A stretch of 58,340 nt of DNA. Source: Pseudomonadota bacterium. GTDB lineage: Bacteria; Desulfobacterota; Desulfobacteria; Desulfobacterales; Desulfobacteraceae. The position numbers and the translations under genes were made by a program. This document shows, in pieces, positions 18,629 to 28,080 of this stretch (positions are counted from its first letter, which is position 1; each line of letters begins with the position of its first letter). Under the pieces are notes generated by a model. The model did not search any database and had not been told where the DNA came from. It was given only the letters and a program-made list of their open reading frames with translations. The stretch covers positions 1 to 58,340 of the forward strand of contig JAHJLV010000039.1 in NCBI GenBank assembly GCA_018821535.1. Reading direction: 5' to 3'.

Positions 18629-21151
18629 CTAAGACATGCAACATTTTTTATATTTTTTGCCGCTGCCGCAGGGACAGGGATCATTGCGTTGAATTTTATC
18701 CGAGGATCTTTTTTGCGGCTGTCTGACACTGGACCCGTCAGAATGTGAAAAAGTCAGGTTCTGAGGGTCTGGCTTATGAATTTCTTCTATGTTCGCAGAT
18801 GTGGTGATCTGTATTTTAAATAAAATATCCACAATTTCCTCTTTGACTCTGTCCATAAGCCCCTGGAACATGTCAAAACCTTCTTTCTGATACACCCGCA
18901 AAGGATCCTGCTGGGCATAACCGCGAAGTCCTATGCCCTCTTTTAAATGATCCATGGATAAAAGGTGTTCTTTCCACCGGGTATCCACGGTCTGCAGAAT
19001 AATATGACGCTCAATCTGCCGTATGATATTCTGTCCGATCTGATTTTCACGCTGGTCATATATGGTTTTCAGATGATTGAAAAGTTCCTCGCTTAACTGC
19101 TGTGCATCCAGATTTTTTTTAACAGCAGCATCCAGGTCAAATTCACAATTAAATATTTTTTTAATCCGGTTTTTAAGTCCGATAGTGTCCCATTGGCTCA
19201 AAGGGGTTTTGTCAATCAAAAATTCATCCACAACGTCATAGGCCTTGTCTTCAATCATTTCGAGAATAAAGGGTTTCAAATTATCTTCAAGCAGTGCTTT
19301 TCTGCGCTGTTTATAAATGATATCCCTTTGCTGATTCATGACATCATCATATTCAAGAAGCTGCTTTCTGATTTCAAAATTATGACCTTCCACTTTTGAC
19401 TGGGCGTTTTCTATGGCTTTGCTGATAAAAGGATGCTGAATATGTTCGCCTTCCTCTATGCCCAGTTTATCCATTACCATATGAATCCGGTCTCCGCCGA
19501 AGATGCGCAGCAGATCATCTTCCAGCGACAGATAAAATTTTGAGGAACCCGGGTCTCCCTGACGTCCTGAACGGCCCCGGAGCTGGTTGTCTATTCGTCG
19601 GGATTCGTGACGGGATGTGCCAAGAATATGCAGTCCGCCAAGCTCTTTGACACCTTCTCCCAGAACAATGTCCGTGCCTCGCCCAGCCATGTTGGTGGAA
19701 ATCGTGACTGCGCCTTTCTGCCCCGCATTGGCAACAATCTCTGCCTCTGCTTTATGGTGCTTTGCATTTAATACCGTATGTTTGATGCCTCTTTTTTTGA
19801 GTTTTTCACTGAAATCTTCAGACACATCAATTGATATGGTTCCCACAAGAACCGGCTGACCTTTTTTGTGCAGCTTGATAATGTCTTTTATGGCTGCTTC
19901 ATATTTTTCTTTTTTTGTTTTGTATATCAGGTCCGGGAAATCCTCTCTAATCATTATTTTATGGGTGGGGATCACCAGGACATCCAGATTATATATTTTT
20001 TTAAATTCCGCAGCTTCAGTTTCTGCCGTGCCTGTCATTCCGGATAATTTGTCATACATCCTGAAATAGTTCTGGAAGGTAATGGATGCCAGCGTCTGGT
20101 TTTCATTTTCAATCTTGACATTTTCCTTGGCTTCAAGCGCCTGGTGGAGGCCCTCACTGTATCTTCTGCCGGTCATCAGGCGGCCTGTGAATTCATCCAC
20201 AATGATCACCTGATTGTCTTTAACAATATAGTCGGTATCTTTTTTGAACAGGGTATGTGCTTTGAGCGCCTGGTTCAGATGGTGAAGCAGCTCTATGTTC
20301 AAAGGGTCATACAGGTTGTCAACGCTGAGCAGTTTTTCACCTTTTGCAATGCCGTCTTCTGTGAGTGATACGCTTTTTGATTCCTCATCAACGGTATAAT
20401 CCATATCTTTTTTAAACGCCGGGATAATGGTATTTACCTGAACGTAAAAATGGGTGGATTTTTCACCCGGACCTGAAATAATCAGAGGGGTTCTGGCTTC
20501 ATCAATGAGGATACTGTCCACTTCATCCACAATGGCAAAATTCAGGTCTCGCTGTGCAAGGGATTCGATATCATATTTCATATTATCCCTTAAATAATCA
20601 AAACCGAATTCGTTGTTTGTGCCATAGGTAATATCTGAATTATATGCTTTTTTTCTTTCCAGATCGTCGATGTCATGAATAATGGCGCCGACACTCAATC
20701 CCAGAAAATTATAAATTCTGGCCATCCATTCAGCATCTCTTTTTGCAAGATAATCATTGACCGTTACAATATGAACGCCTTTTCCGGTCAATGCATTTAA
20801 ATATGCCGGCAGGGTGGACATCAAGGTTTTCCCTTCACCGGTTTTCATTTCAGCAATACACCCTTTGTGAAGGGCAATCCCGCCGATAAGCTGAACATCA
20901 AAATGCCGCAGACCAAGAGCTCTGACGGATGCCTCTCTGACAAGAGCAAAGGCTTCAGGCAGAATTTCATCCAATGCTTCTTTGTTTTTGACACGTTCCT
21001 TGAATTCTTCTGTTTTTAGGGCCATTTGGTCATCGGACAATTTCTGCATATCCGGCTCGAGCGCATTGATCTGTTCGACAATCGGTTGAAGCGTTTTTAA
21101 AATTCGGTCGTTATTTGATCCAAAGAGTTTAGTGAAGAAATTAAATACCAT
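18629..21151 (-). CDS. secA: Preprotein translocase ATPase SecA
   Basis: SecA drives secretory proteins through SecYEG. The 840-residue protein has the expected order: [11 protein letters not shown]alker A near residue 100, [20 protein letters not shown], the preprotein cross-linking region, [47 protein letters not shown], and a C-terminal SEC-C zinc motif (C-P-C-G-S-G ending in K-C-C) that binds SecB or phospholipid. It lies 13 bp upstream of clpS in the same direction, so export, N-degron decay and translation-linked tagging genes are transcribed together. Confidence 0.98.
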   Translation of the reverse strand: MVFNFFTKLFGSNNDRILKTLQPIVEQINALEPDMQKLSDDQMALKTEEFKERVKNKEALDEILPEAFALVREASVRALGLRHFDVQLIGGIALHKGCIAEMKTGEGKTLMSTLPAYLNALTGKGVHIVTVNDYLAKRDAEWMARIYNFLGLSVGAIIHDIDDLERKKAYNSDITYGTNNEFGFDYLRDNMKYDIESLAQRDLNFAIVDEVDSILIDEARTPLIISGPGEKSTHFYVQVNTIIPAFKKDMDYTVDEESKSVSLTEDGIAKGEKLLSVDNLYDPLNIELLHHLNQALKAHTLFKKDTDYIVKDNQVIIVDEFTGRLMTGRRYSEGLHQALEAKENVKIENENQTLASITFQNYFRMYDKLSGMTGTAETEAAEFKKIYNLDVLVIPTHKIMIREDFPDLIYKTKKEKYEAAIKDIIKLHKKGQPVLVGTISIDVSEDFSEKLKKRGIKHTVLNAKHHKAEAEIVANAGQKGAVTISTNMAGRGTDIVLGEGVKELGGLHILGTSRHESRRIDNQLRGRSGRQGDPGSSKFYLSLEDDLLRIFGGDRIHMVMDKLGIEEGEHIQHPFISKAIENAQSKVEGHNFEIRKQLLEYDDVMNQQRDIIYKQRRKALLEDNLKPFILEMIEDKAYDVVDEFLIDKTPLSQWDTIGLKNRIKKIFNCEFDLDAAVKKNLDAQQLSEELFNHLKTIYDQRENQIGQNIIRQIERHIILQTVDTRWKEHLLSMDHLKEGIGLRGYAQQDPLRVYQKEGFDMFQGLMDRVKEEIVDILFKIQITTSANIEEIHKPDPQNLTFSHSDGSSVRQPQKRSSDKIQRNDPCPCGSGKKYKKCCMS

Positions 21152-21230
21152 TTTATAGTTTACCTGTGAGTTTAATTATAAGCCGTTAGCGTTTCAAATA
21201 AGACATATAAGCATTAATTGATCAAAATAA

Positions 21231-21258
21231 AACAAAAAATTAAAATTATTTTTTTGTT
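21231..21258 (-). terminator. A+T-rich inverted repeat, possible terminator
   Basis: Nine-base arms AACAAAAAA and TTTTTTGTT flank a ten-base centre, 35 bp after the M23 peptidase stop and about 80 bp before the secA start. The stem has only two G-C pairs, so it would be weak; it could equally be part of the secA promoter region. Confidence 0.3.
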
Positions 21259-21292
21259 AGAAGAAAAAAAAGAAGATACGATGGAGTTTAGA

Positions 21293-22219
21293 TTAATTCA
21301 GGATATATTTTTCCGGATTAACAGGAGTGCCGTTAATGCGGACCTCATAATGGACATGGGGGCCGGTGCTTCTTCCACTGTTTCCCATCAGCCCGATGAC
21401 ATCGCCTCGTTTGACTTCCTGGCCGCTTGTGACAAGAACTTTTTTCAGATGACCATATTTGGTGACGCGCCCATACCCATGATCAATAACAACCAGGTTG
21501 CCAATGTACATTTTCCCGCCAGCATAGGAGACTGTTCCATTTGCTGTGGCAACGATTTTTTTCCCGGGTTTGTTGGCAATATCCATGCCGGAGTGGAATT
21601 CTTTCCGGCCGGTAAAAGGAGATTCCCTATACCCGAAAGGGGAAGTAAGCCAACCATCCACTGGTCTTATGGATGGTGTGCACGCTAAAAGGTTTCTCTT
21701 CTTTTCAAGCAGTTTAATCAGGTTTTCAAAATCCAGAGACTGTTTTTTTGCTGCGAGATTGGTCTGGGTGACCTGTTCATGCATTTCACGTATCAGATGG
21801 TTGTGTTTCTGTTCAAGCGGGATGTCCGGATCAAGCTCATCTGACGGGATGGCACCAATTCCGATCAGACCACTTGAATTTGAAGTCTGTTTGATGTCAG
21901 CAATCAGGCGGACTTTATCTTCAAACTCTGAAAGATTGCCCACCTGTTTTTTTAAAATTTCTATCTCATTGGCAAAGCTTTGTATTTGATTTCGCTGGTT
22001 TTTAATTTCATCATTACGGTCAGCCAGAGCCCTTGTCAGAGAAATAGTTTTAAAAGAGGTCTTTTTGAGGCTCAAATAATCGTAACCTATGAATAAGGTC
22101 CCTGAAACAAGAATGAAAGCAGCAAGGAACAGGACACCAAGACCTTTTTGAGGAATAGAAAATTCTTTGATATCCGAGGTGTTGCCAGCGTGAAACCATA
22201 TTTTTATTCTTTTTCTCAT
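21293..22219 (-). CDS. Membrane-anchored M23 (LytM-type) peptidase
   Basis: A 308-residue envelope protein: a short cytoplasmic start, one membrane helix at about residues 27-50, a coiled coil (about 60-110), and a C-terminal M23 domain with the zinc ligands in FHSGMDIA and HVHYEVRING. M23 enzymes cut peptidoglycan cross-bridges or, as degenerate forms, activate amidases. Here both metal motifs (H-x3-D and H-x-H) are present, so it is probably active. An AGAAGG ribosome site precedes the ATG. Same direction as secA but separated by 141 bp. Confidence 0.92.
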   Translation of the reverse strand: MRKRIKIWFHAGNTSDIKEFSIPQKGLGVLFLAAFILVSGTLFIGYDYLSLKKTSFKTISLTRALADRNDEIKNQRNQIQSFANEIEILKKQVGNLSEFEDKVRLIADIKQTSNSSGLIGIGAIPSDELDPDIPLEQKHNHLIREMHEQVTQTNLAAKKQSLDFENLIKLLEKKRNLLACTPSIRPVDGWLTSPFGYRESPFTGRKEFHSGMDIANKPGKKIVATANGTVSYAGGKMYIGNLVVIDHGYGRVTKYGHLKKVLVTSGQEVKRGDVIGLMGNSGRSTGPHVHYEVRINGTPVNPEKYILN

Positions 22220-22297
22220 TATAGACCTTCTTAGTTAGATATTTTTTATATGTCAAGCACAATATTCATATTTTTTATAAAATATTGTCATTATCCA

Positions 22298-23347
22298 TCA
22301 AATCGGCGTCATGATTGCATCCAGGCCGTCTTTTTCTTCAAGACCGAACATGATATTCATGTTTTGAACAGCCTGTCCTGCAGCGCCTTTTAAAAGGTTG
22401 TCGATAATGGATATTATAATAATCTGTCCGGTCTCTTCGTTCACATGAAAACCGATGTCGCAGCAATTGGTTCCCCTTACGTGAGAGATGGCTGGATACA
22501 TGCCTTTATCAAGCACTCGTATAAAAAACTCTTTGCCATACCAGGATTCATAAACCTGCCTGATTTCTTTTTCGGAAACAGGCAGGATCGCCTGTACATA
22601 GATCGTTGAGAGCATGCCCCGGGTGAGTGGTAAAAGGTGTGGAACAAAAGTGATGTCTATCTTCTTTTGCGAATGCGCAGTCAAAATCTCATTTATTTCC
22701 GGTGTGTGCCTGTGGTTGCCTATTTTGTAAGCGTTGAACGATTCATTGACTTCACAGAAATGCGAGGTTAATGAGGTTGCTCTTCCTGCACCACTGACAC
22801 CGGATTTTGAATCCGAGATGATGCCTTCGGTTTTTATCAGCCCTTCTTTTAGAAGTGGAATCAAGGCCAGCAATATGGTTGTGGGGTAGCACCCGGGATT
22901 GCCGACAAGGGTTGTGCCTTTAATCTGTTCTCTGTATATTTCGCTCAGACCATAGACGCTTTTTTCCAGCAGATGTTTCGAAGAATGGTTCTGGTAGACG
23001 GCTTCATATGTGCTGGCATTTTTAAAGCGGTAATCTGCCGAAAGATCAACCACTTTAATGCCCCGGTCTAAAAACTGCGGAGCATATTCCATGGAAACCT
23101 TGTGGGGGAGGGCTAAAAAGATGACGTCAATTTTTTTTGAAAGCGCATCCGCATCCAGTTTTTCGCATGTTAAATTTTCAAACCCTCTTTGAAATCCTCG
23201 CATGGACGGGAAAATCTGGGTAAGTGTTTTGTCTTTATAGCTGTTCGATGTGATTGAGCACAGTTTTGTCCCGGGGTGATTGGAGATGAGCTTGACCAGC
23301 TCAACTCCTGTATATCCTGATGCACCTGCAATACCAACGTTAATCAT
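22298..23347 (-). CDS. argC: N-acetyl-gamma-glutamyl-phosphate reductase
   Basis: ArgC reduces N-acetyl-glutamyl phosphate to the semialdehyde in arginine synthesis. The 349-residue protein has the NADP-binding GASGYTGVEL at residues 8-17, the catalytic Cys in VGNPGCYPT, and a catalytic His in the NHRHTPEI / HLLPLTRGM region. No other arg gene is nearby. The macro-domain gene ends two bases upstream and is probably co-transcribed. Confidence 0.97.
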   Translation of the reverse strand: MINVGIAGASGYTGVELVKLISNHPGTKLCSITSNSYKDKTLTQIFPSMRGFQRGFENLTCEKLDADALSKKIDVIFLALPHKVSMEYAPQFLDRGIKVVDLSADYRFKNASTYEAVYQNHSSKHLLEKSVYGLSEIYREQIKGTTLVGNPGCYPTTILLALIPLLKEGLIKTEGIISDSKSGVSGAGRATSLTSHFCEVNESFNAYKIGNHRHTPEINEILTAHSQKKIDITFVPHLLPLTRGMLSTIYVQAILPVSEKEIRQVYESWYGKEFFIRVLDKGMYPAISHVRGTNCCDIGFHVNEETGQIIIISIIDNLLKGAAGQAVQNMNIMFGLEEKDGLDAIMTPI

Positions 23348-23349
23348 CT

Positions 23350-23826
23350 TTATATATCCTGATTGTCTATATGTCTGTCATATTCCACCAATGTATGGTC
23401 TTCATCCTGAAGCGCCTGGTCAATGATCTTAGATATCATCACCCAGTCTCCTTTTGCAAGCCCTGCACCGATTTTAGGATATGCGATTCGTTTTTTTGTG
23501 AAATCACTTTTTATCTGTGCAAAAATTTTTCTGACAGCGTCATAGTCAACCAGGATTCCATCACCGGAGAAGTGATACTGGGTGTATGCATTGATCACTG
23601 AAAATGTATGGTCCTTATGCTTGATATAAGCAGAAGAATAGGTGCCCAGCTTTTTTTTATCTCCGGCCTGTGTCTTTTGGTCAGCCAGTTCTGCCTGTGG
23701 AAAATGATATTTGATCTGCTTTGCGATTCCAGCGCCCATGGTGCAAAAGCAGTTGCACCCATGAATAATGACATCGAATCGTCCGTTCCTGGCCATCTGA
23801 ATCAGATCTCCTTTTTCTGTCTTCAT
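23350..23826 (-). CDS. Macro-domain protein (ADP-ribose binding or hydrolysing)
   Basis: A 158-residue stand-alone macro domain. The ADP-ribose site is visible as the start K-G-D-L-I, the V-I-I-H-G-C-N-C strand with the catalytic-type Asn, the glycine-rich MGAGIAKQI loop, and the PKIGAGLAKGDW loop before the last helix. The form resembles ALC1/TARG1-type macro domains that remove ADP-ribose or O-acetyl-ADP-ribose. It starts the argC transcript. A NUDIX ADP-ribose pyrophosphatase-like gene lies 1.1 kb away on the other strand, so the region may deal with ADP-ribose. Confidence 0.88.
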   Translation of the reverse strand: MKTEKGDLIQMARNGRFDVIIHGCNCFCTMGAGIAKQIKYHFPQAELADQKTQAGDKKKLGTYSSAYIKHKDHTFSVINAYTQYHFSGDGILVDYDAVRKIFAQIKSDFTKKRIAYPKIGAGLAKGDWVMISKIIDQALQDEDHTLVEYDRHIDNQDI

Positions 23827-24188
23827 TTTACATGAATCCTTCCATGACGTGAGTCAATGCAATAAATGTTCCTGAAAACCGGGCATGGTACTGTATTTTA
23901 TATATCGGAAGCTAAGAGGCGAAAATAAAAGGGGAAAATTTATTTTCGCCCTTTTAAGCTCAAGGCACCTATCTTTAGCTTTCTGTCGGGATCTTCCGGG
24001 TTTGTGTCAAAATCATGTTTATTTCATCAATTTGATGGGGTGTTGATGGTGATATTTAATCATTCTGATGATTTTTCATGCCCGGAAAAAAATACCATCC
24101 CATTTTTAACAGATAAATTTAGGTAAAATAAATGTAACAAATTAAAAAAAGATGTTAAGTTCCCAGGTACTGTTGTAAATAAACACCT
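23827..24188. other. Divergent 362-bp intergenic region with a stem-loop at 23918-23950
   Basis: No gene is seen. The main feature is a perfect 12-bp stem, GGCGAAAATAAA with TTTATTTTCGCC, around a nine-base loop. It is followed on the plus strand by only CTTTT and has no T-run on the minus strand, so it is a poor intrinsic terminator. It lies upstream of both the macro-argC genes and the hemolysin III gene, where a regulatory hairpin or small-RNA end is possible. The remainder is A+T-rich with no recognised riboswitch. Confidence 0.5.
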
Positions 24189-24857
24189 ATGAATTCTTGT
24201 ATAACACCTTTCAGAGAACCGTTTAATGCCATATCTCATTTAACAGGCGCTGTCGCTTCTGTTATCGGTCTGGCCCTGCTGGTTGTGTTTGCATCGCTCA
24301 GGGCAGATGCCTGGCATGTGGTTTCTTTTGCGATTTTTGGTTCCAGCCTGGTCCTGTTGTATACGTCCAGCTTTTTATATCATACCTTGAAGATATCTGA
24401 TCATGCCCTGCTGATTTTACGTAAGGTTGATCATATCATGATTTTTATTCTTATTGCCGGATCCTATACGCCGATCTGTCTTGTCCCGCTGCGGGGACCC
24501 TGGGGATGGAGTGTTTTCGGTACGGTCTGGGCAATTGCATGTGTGGGTATTTTTCTTAAAATTTTTGCCATGAACGTTCCCCGGTGGATCTCTACCATGA
24601 TTTACCTGGTTATGGGCTGGATATGTATTGTGGCAATATATCCACTGGTAAAACTTCTTGACCCTGTCTGTCTTTTCTGGCTGGTTCTGGGTGGATTTTT
24701 CTATAGCTTTGGCGCTGTTATTTATGCCAGAAAGAAACCAGACCCGTTTCCGGGCATATTCGGATTTCATGAGATCTGGCATTTGTTTGTCCTGTTAGGA
24801 AGTGCGTGCCATTTCTGGCTGGTTTTTAAATATTTGATGTATATTTTTCCTGCTTAA
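24189..24857 (+). CDS. Hemolysin III / PAQR-family membrane protein
   Basis: A 222-residue protein with seven hydrophobic segments. It has the family signatures E-P-F-N-A-I-S-H-L-x-G near the start, a SFLYHTL segment (conserved S-x3-H), KVDHIMIFILIAGSYTP, and the C-terminal H-E-I-W-H-L-F-V-L-x-G-x-x-x-H. These His, Ser and Asp residues form a zinc site in the related adiponectin receptors, suggesting a metal-dependent lipid hydrolase. The name hemolysin is historical and does not show a role in virulence. Confidence 0.92.
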   Translation: MNSCITPFREPFNAISHLTGAVASVIGLALLVVFASLRADAWHVVSFAIFGSSLVLLYTSSFLYHTLKISDHALLILRKVDHIMIFILIAGSYTPICLVPLRGPWGWSVFGTVWAIACVGIFLKIFAMNVPRWISTMIYLVMGWICIVAIYPLVKLLDPVCLFWLVLGGFFYSFGAVIYARKKPDPFPGIFGFHEIWHLFVLLGSACHFWLVFKYLMYIFPA

Positions 24858-24966
24858 ATTCATACCTTTTAAAAAAAATCTTGTTGTATAGCCTTTTTAT
24901 TCTATATGCTTATTTTCTGATTACAGTTTTTTTACAAACCCGGTGTTTCATAAGGCGGTTTCTAAG

Positions 24967-25551
24967 ATGAACATGAAAATTACAGATATTAAAAAGCTTA
25001 CGGATTATCACCATCTGAATCTTTTTTGCACAACGTATACAGACAGGCGCAAAATTCAAAAACAATGGATATTTGCATCAAGATCCAATCCATTGTCCAT
25101 AAAAACAGACCAGCGACACAGTCGGCCGGATGCAGTGGTTATTGTTCCTTTCCACATTCATGAAAAAAAACTGGTATTGATCAAAGAATTCAGGGTTGCT
25201 CTGGGAGGATATCAGTATGGTTTTCCTGCAGGGCTTGTGGATGAAGGCGAATCAATCGAAGCATCCGGCACAAGAGAATTGTTTGAAGAAACCGGTCTGA
25301 ACATCACCCGGGTACAAAAAAAAAGCCCGGTTGTTTTTTCCTCCTCCGGCCTGACAGACGAATCTGTTGCACTGTTGTTTGTCGAATGTGAAGGAAAACC
25401 GACCAATGCGCACAATGAGGCTTCCGAGGATATTGAAGTGTTGCTGCTTTCTCAAAAGCAGAGCCTTGATCTGCTTGAGGACCGGCAGATTAAATTTGAT
25501 GTGAAAACCTGGATCGTTTTAAATCAGTTTGCAGCCACGGGGGCAATTTAA
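24967..25551 (+). CDS. NUDIX hydrolase, ADP-ribose pyrophosphatase-like
   Basis: A 194-residue NUDIX enzyme. The NUDIX box spans roughly residues 89-111, with G-x5-E then R-E-L-F-E-E-T-G-L, and the upstream Y-Q-Y-G-F-P-A-G-L segment is typical of ADP-ribose or nucleoside-diphosphate-sugar pyrophosphatases. I use the ATG at 24967, which has AAGGCGG eight bases upstream, and not the TTT-rich extension to 24943. The stop touches the start of the M48 peptidase gene, so both are one operon. Confidence 0.88.
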   Translation: MNMKITDIKKLTDYHHLNLFCTTYTDRRKIQKQWIFASRSNPLSIKTDQRHSRPDAVVIVPFHIHEKKLVLIKEFRVALGGYQYGFPAGLVDEGESIEASGTRELFEETGLNITRVQKKSPVVFSSSGLTDESVALLFVECEGKPTNAHNEASEDIEVLLLSQKQSLDLLEDRQIKFDVKTWIVLNQFAATGAI

Positions 25552-27384
25552 ATGTTTTCAAATTTTTTATATCTGCTCATGGCCCTGATTATCTATGCCG
25601 CATCCGAATTGTCCCAGGGTGATTTGAATTCAGGTGGGCTGAGTGTTCTGTATTCCATGGCAGCCGGTATAGTGTTTTTTGGAATCTGCCAGATGGTATT
25701 CAGACGCCTGGAAAAAAACAGTGCCCGTTATTCAATCGAAAAACTGGATTCTCTGGTGAATTATTATATCTCACGCCTGTCTGTTCTTGCCCTGGTGTTT
25801 TATTCGGTGATTCTTTATGTGTTCAGTCCCCAGCAGATATTTTTCAAAGGAATGTTCTTTGAAATGTTTCCCACTGCCCGGGCCATCATTTTTATCGGGG
25901 TATTCTTTTGTTTTCTGGTGATAAACTGGAGTGCGGCATTCCGCATCCAAAAACGGTTTTTTTCTCAAGGATTTACCAAAAAAGAGTATCTTCTTTCAAA
26001 TATTTCTTTTGCTCTGCCCGCACTTTTACCCTGGTTTGTCATCTCTGTAATTGCAGATCTGCTTGAAATTGTACCCTGGCCCCCACTGAAAAGAATCATG
26101 CAGACACCGGCAGGAGAAATTGGGTTTATTGCGGTATTTTTCATCGCCATCACCATCTTCGGGCCCGTGCTGATTAAAAAATTATGGCGCTGCCGCCCGC
26201 TGGAGCAAAGCTTTGCAAGACAGCGCATTGAGCATGTCTGTGCAAAAGCCGGGCTTGAATATGCAGATATCCTGCGCTGGGAAATATTCGGTGGCTCCAT
26301 GATTACTGCAGGTGTCATGGGTCTTGTGCCGCGGTTTCGATATATACTGGTTACGCCTGCGCTGCTGAATGCTTTGACAGATGACGAACTGGATGCGGTG
26401 ATGCTGCATGAAATCGGTCATGTCCAGAAATATCATATGGCATTCTACCTGTTGTTTTTTGCCGGATTCATCGCGTGTAATTTTGTGTTTTTTGAGCCTG
26501 TCATGCAGTTGTTGTATATTGCCCGGCCGGTTTACCGCGTGTTTGAGTTTGCCGGTATCGGAAGGGATGTGGTGTATCCTCTGCTGATCATGGGCGTAAT
26601 GGTGATCTCCTTTATTTTGTATTTCCGGTTTGTGTTCGGTTTTTTTATGAGAAATTTTGAGCGCCAGGCAGATCTCCATGTGTATCAGTTTCTGCCCGAC
26701 GCATCTTCTTTAATTTCAACGTTTTATAAAATTGCTTCTTTTTCAAGGCAATCCATTGATAAACCCAGCTGGCATCATTTCAGCATCGGGCAAAGAGTCC
26801 GGTTCCTGGAAAAATGTCAGCATATCCCGGATTTGATCAAACGCCATCATTCACGGGTAAACCAAATGATAGCAGGCTATCTGGTGATTATTTTAGGTGT
26901 GTTCTCATTTGGATACTTTATCAGTTTCGGTGGTGGAAAACCGGCTTTTGAAACCTTTATTGCAGAGAAAATTCTGTTTTTAAAAATGGAGATAGAACCG
27001 GGTAATTCCGATCTGTACGTCCTTGTGGGAGACTATTATTACAGTAAAAATGAATACAGCAAAGCCATAGATTCCTATGAAAATGTACTCCTGGTGGATC
27101 CTGTGAATGTGCATGCCTTGAACAATCTGGCCTGGCTGTTTGCCACCTGTCCGGACAAAACATTTCGAGACAGCCAGAAAGCACTGGAGTACATTCAAAA
27201 GGCCCTTGTGCAGAAAAGGGAGGCGTTTATGCTGGATACCTATGCAGAAGCACTGTTCATGAACAATGATATTGAAAATGCTGTAAGGATTGCAAAAGAA
27301 GCATTGTCTGTTTCAACAGAGAAAAAAGAATATTATCAAAGCCAGCTTACCCGGTTTGAAGAAAAATTATTCAGGAGGAAATGA
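25552..27384 (+). CDS. M48 metalloprotease with C-terminal TPR repeats
   Basis: A 610-residue integral-membrane zinc protease. Several membrane helices occupy residues about 3-25, 38-52, 78-98, 103-125 and 148-210. The metal site HEIGH is at 286-290 and the third ligand Glu is about residue 368 (NFERQADLHVY), as in the HtpX/CAAX-protease-like M48 family. Further helices lie at about 300-365 and 440-460. The last 130 residues hold two to three TPR units (Y-Y-Y-S-K-N-E-Y-S-K-A-I-D-S-Y). The mix of a membrane protease core and a TPR tail suggests recruitment of substrates or partners at the membrane. Confidence 0.9.
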   Translation: MFSNFLYLLMALIIYAASELSQGDLNSGGLSVLYSMAAGIVFFGICQMVFRRLEKNSARYSIEKLDSLVNYYISRLSVLALVFYSVILYVFSPQQIFFKGMFFEMFPTARAIIFIGVFFCFLVINWSAAFRIQKRFFSQGFTKKEYLLSNISFALPALLPWFVISVIADLLEIVPWPPLKRIMQTPAGEIGFIAVFFIAITIFGPVLIKKLWRCRPLEQSFARQRIEHVCAKAGLEYADILRWEIFGGSMITAGVMGLVPRFRYILVTPALLNALTDDELDAVMLHEIGHVQKYHMAFYLLFFAGFIACNFVFFEPVMQLLYIARPVYRVFEFAGIGRDVVYPLLIMGVMVISFILYFRFVFGFFMRNFERQADLHVYQFLPDASSLISTFYKIASFSRQSIDKPSWHHFSIGQRVRFLEKCQHIPDLIKRHHSRVNQMIAGYLVIILGVFSFGYFISFGGGKPAFETFIAEKILFLKMEIEPGNSDLYVLVGDYYYSKNEYSKAIDSYENVLLVDPVNVHALNNLAWLFATCPDKTFRDSQKALEYIQKALVQKREAFMLDTYAEALFMNNDIENAVRIAKEALSVSTEKKEYYQSQLTRFEEKLFRRK

Positions 27385-27450
27385 ATGATGAATGTATCGA
27401 ACGTACTAAAAAACACAACATCTGTGCGGGCTTTTCTGGATAACTGGTGA
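27385..27450 (+). pseudogene. Nitroreductase-like N-terminal remnant
   Basis: Directly after the M48 stop, the ATG at 27385 opens a 21-codon frame, M-M-N-V-S-N-V-L-K-N-T-T-S-V-R-A-F-L-D-N-W, ending in TGA at 27450. The pattern (x)-V-L-K-x-x-x-S-V-R-A-F-L-D is the usual start of nitroreductase-family flavoproteins, where R binds FMN. An AGGAGGAA ribosome site precedes it. The frame ends exactly where a convergent methyltransferase gene's coding sequence ends, so the rest of the nitroreductase was probably lost by deletion or insertion. It could also be chance. Confidence 0.5.
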
Positions 27451-28020
27451 TCAGTGATTTCCGATGACCAAGAAATGCTTTTCTAACTCATGATGGATGG
27501 TTATGTTTTTAAATCCCGCATCTGTCATTTGTTGCTTTACTTCTTCCGGCAGACATCTGATGTGAGTGGGAGGTCCTTGGAGCATGTCTTTTTTTTTCCA
27601 ATCGACTATAAAGACTTGACCATCCGGTTTTAAAAGCCGATATGCTTCTTTGACTGAAGCAGATGGGGTATCCAATTCATGATGCAGGTTAATCATAAAG
27701 ACTAAATCTGCTATTCCACTATCAAGCGGTACAGCGCTTTCCTCAGTTTTTACGGGAATGATATCAGGAAATTTCAATGAAACATGTTCTTTGATGTAGT
27801 TGACCATCACCTCGGACACATCACAGGCATATAAGGCTGAAGGCTTGAATTTTTCAAAAAATGCAACACTGAAAAATGCTGTCCCGGCACCTATCTCGAT
27901 AAATGTGTCCGGTTTTTTTATATGCAGTTTTGTCCAGATATAATCCGGGGGGATATCCACAAGTCTTTGTGGATTATTCAGCTTTGCCAATTTTTTGGGG
28001 TCAAATTTTTTTTCATTCAT
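27451..28020 (-). CDS. Class I SAM-dependent methyltransferase
   Basis: A 189-residue methyltransferase. SAM-binding motif I is FIEIGAGTAFFSVA near residues 41-54, motif II is LYACDVSEVMV, and motif IV is ADLVFMINLHHEL, followed by L-K-P-D-G-Q-V-F-I-V-D-W. This resembles UbiE/Methyltransf_11 proteins; the substrate cannot be read from sequence. I use the ATG at 28020; a TTG-started extension of six residues is possible. It converges on the nitroreductase remnant. Confidence 0.87.
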   Translation of the reverse strand: MNEKKFDPKKLAKLNNPQRLVDIPPDYIWTKLHIKKPDTFIEIGAGTAFFSVAFFEKFKPSALYACDVSEVMVNYIKEHVSLKFPDIIPVKTEESAVPLDSGIADLVFMINLHHELDTPSASVKEAYRLLKPDGQVFIVDWKKKDMLQGPPTHIRCLPEEVKQQMTDAGFKNITIHHELEKHFLVIGNH

Positions 28021-28080
28021 ATTAAAACCATATATCAATATTTCCAGGTATCTGTTTTTTAATAAATCTTAAGTTATTTG

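Noticed and set aside
21218..21688. A plus-strand frame of 156 residues
   Set aside because: It is the antisense of the M23 peptidase, whose zinc motifs are clear.
23827..24188. Riboswitch in the divergent spacer
   Set aside because: No conserved aptamer motif was recognised; only a simple hairpin is present.
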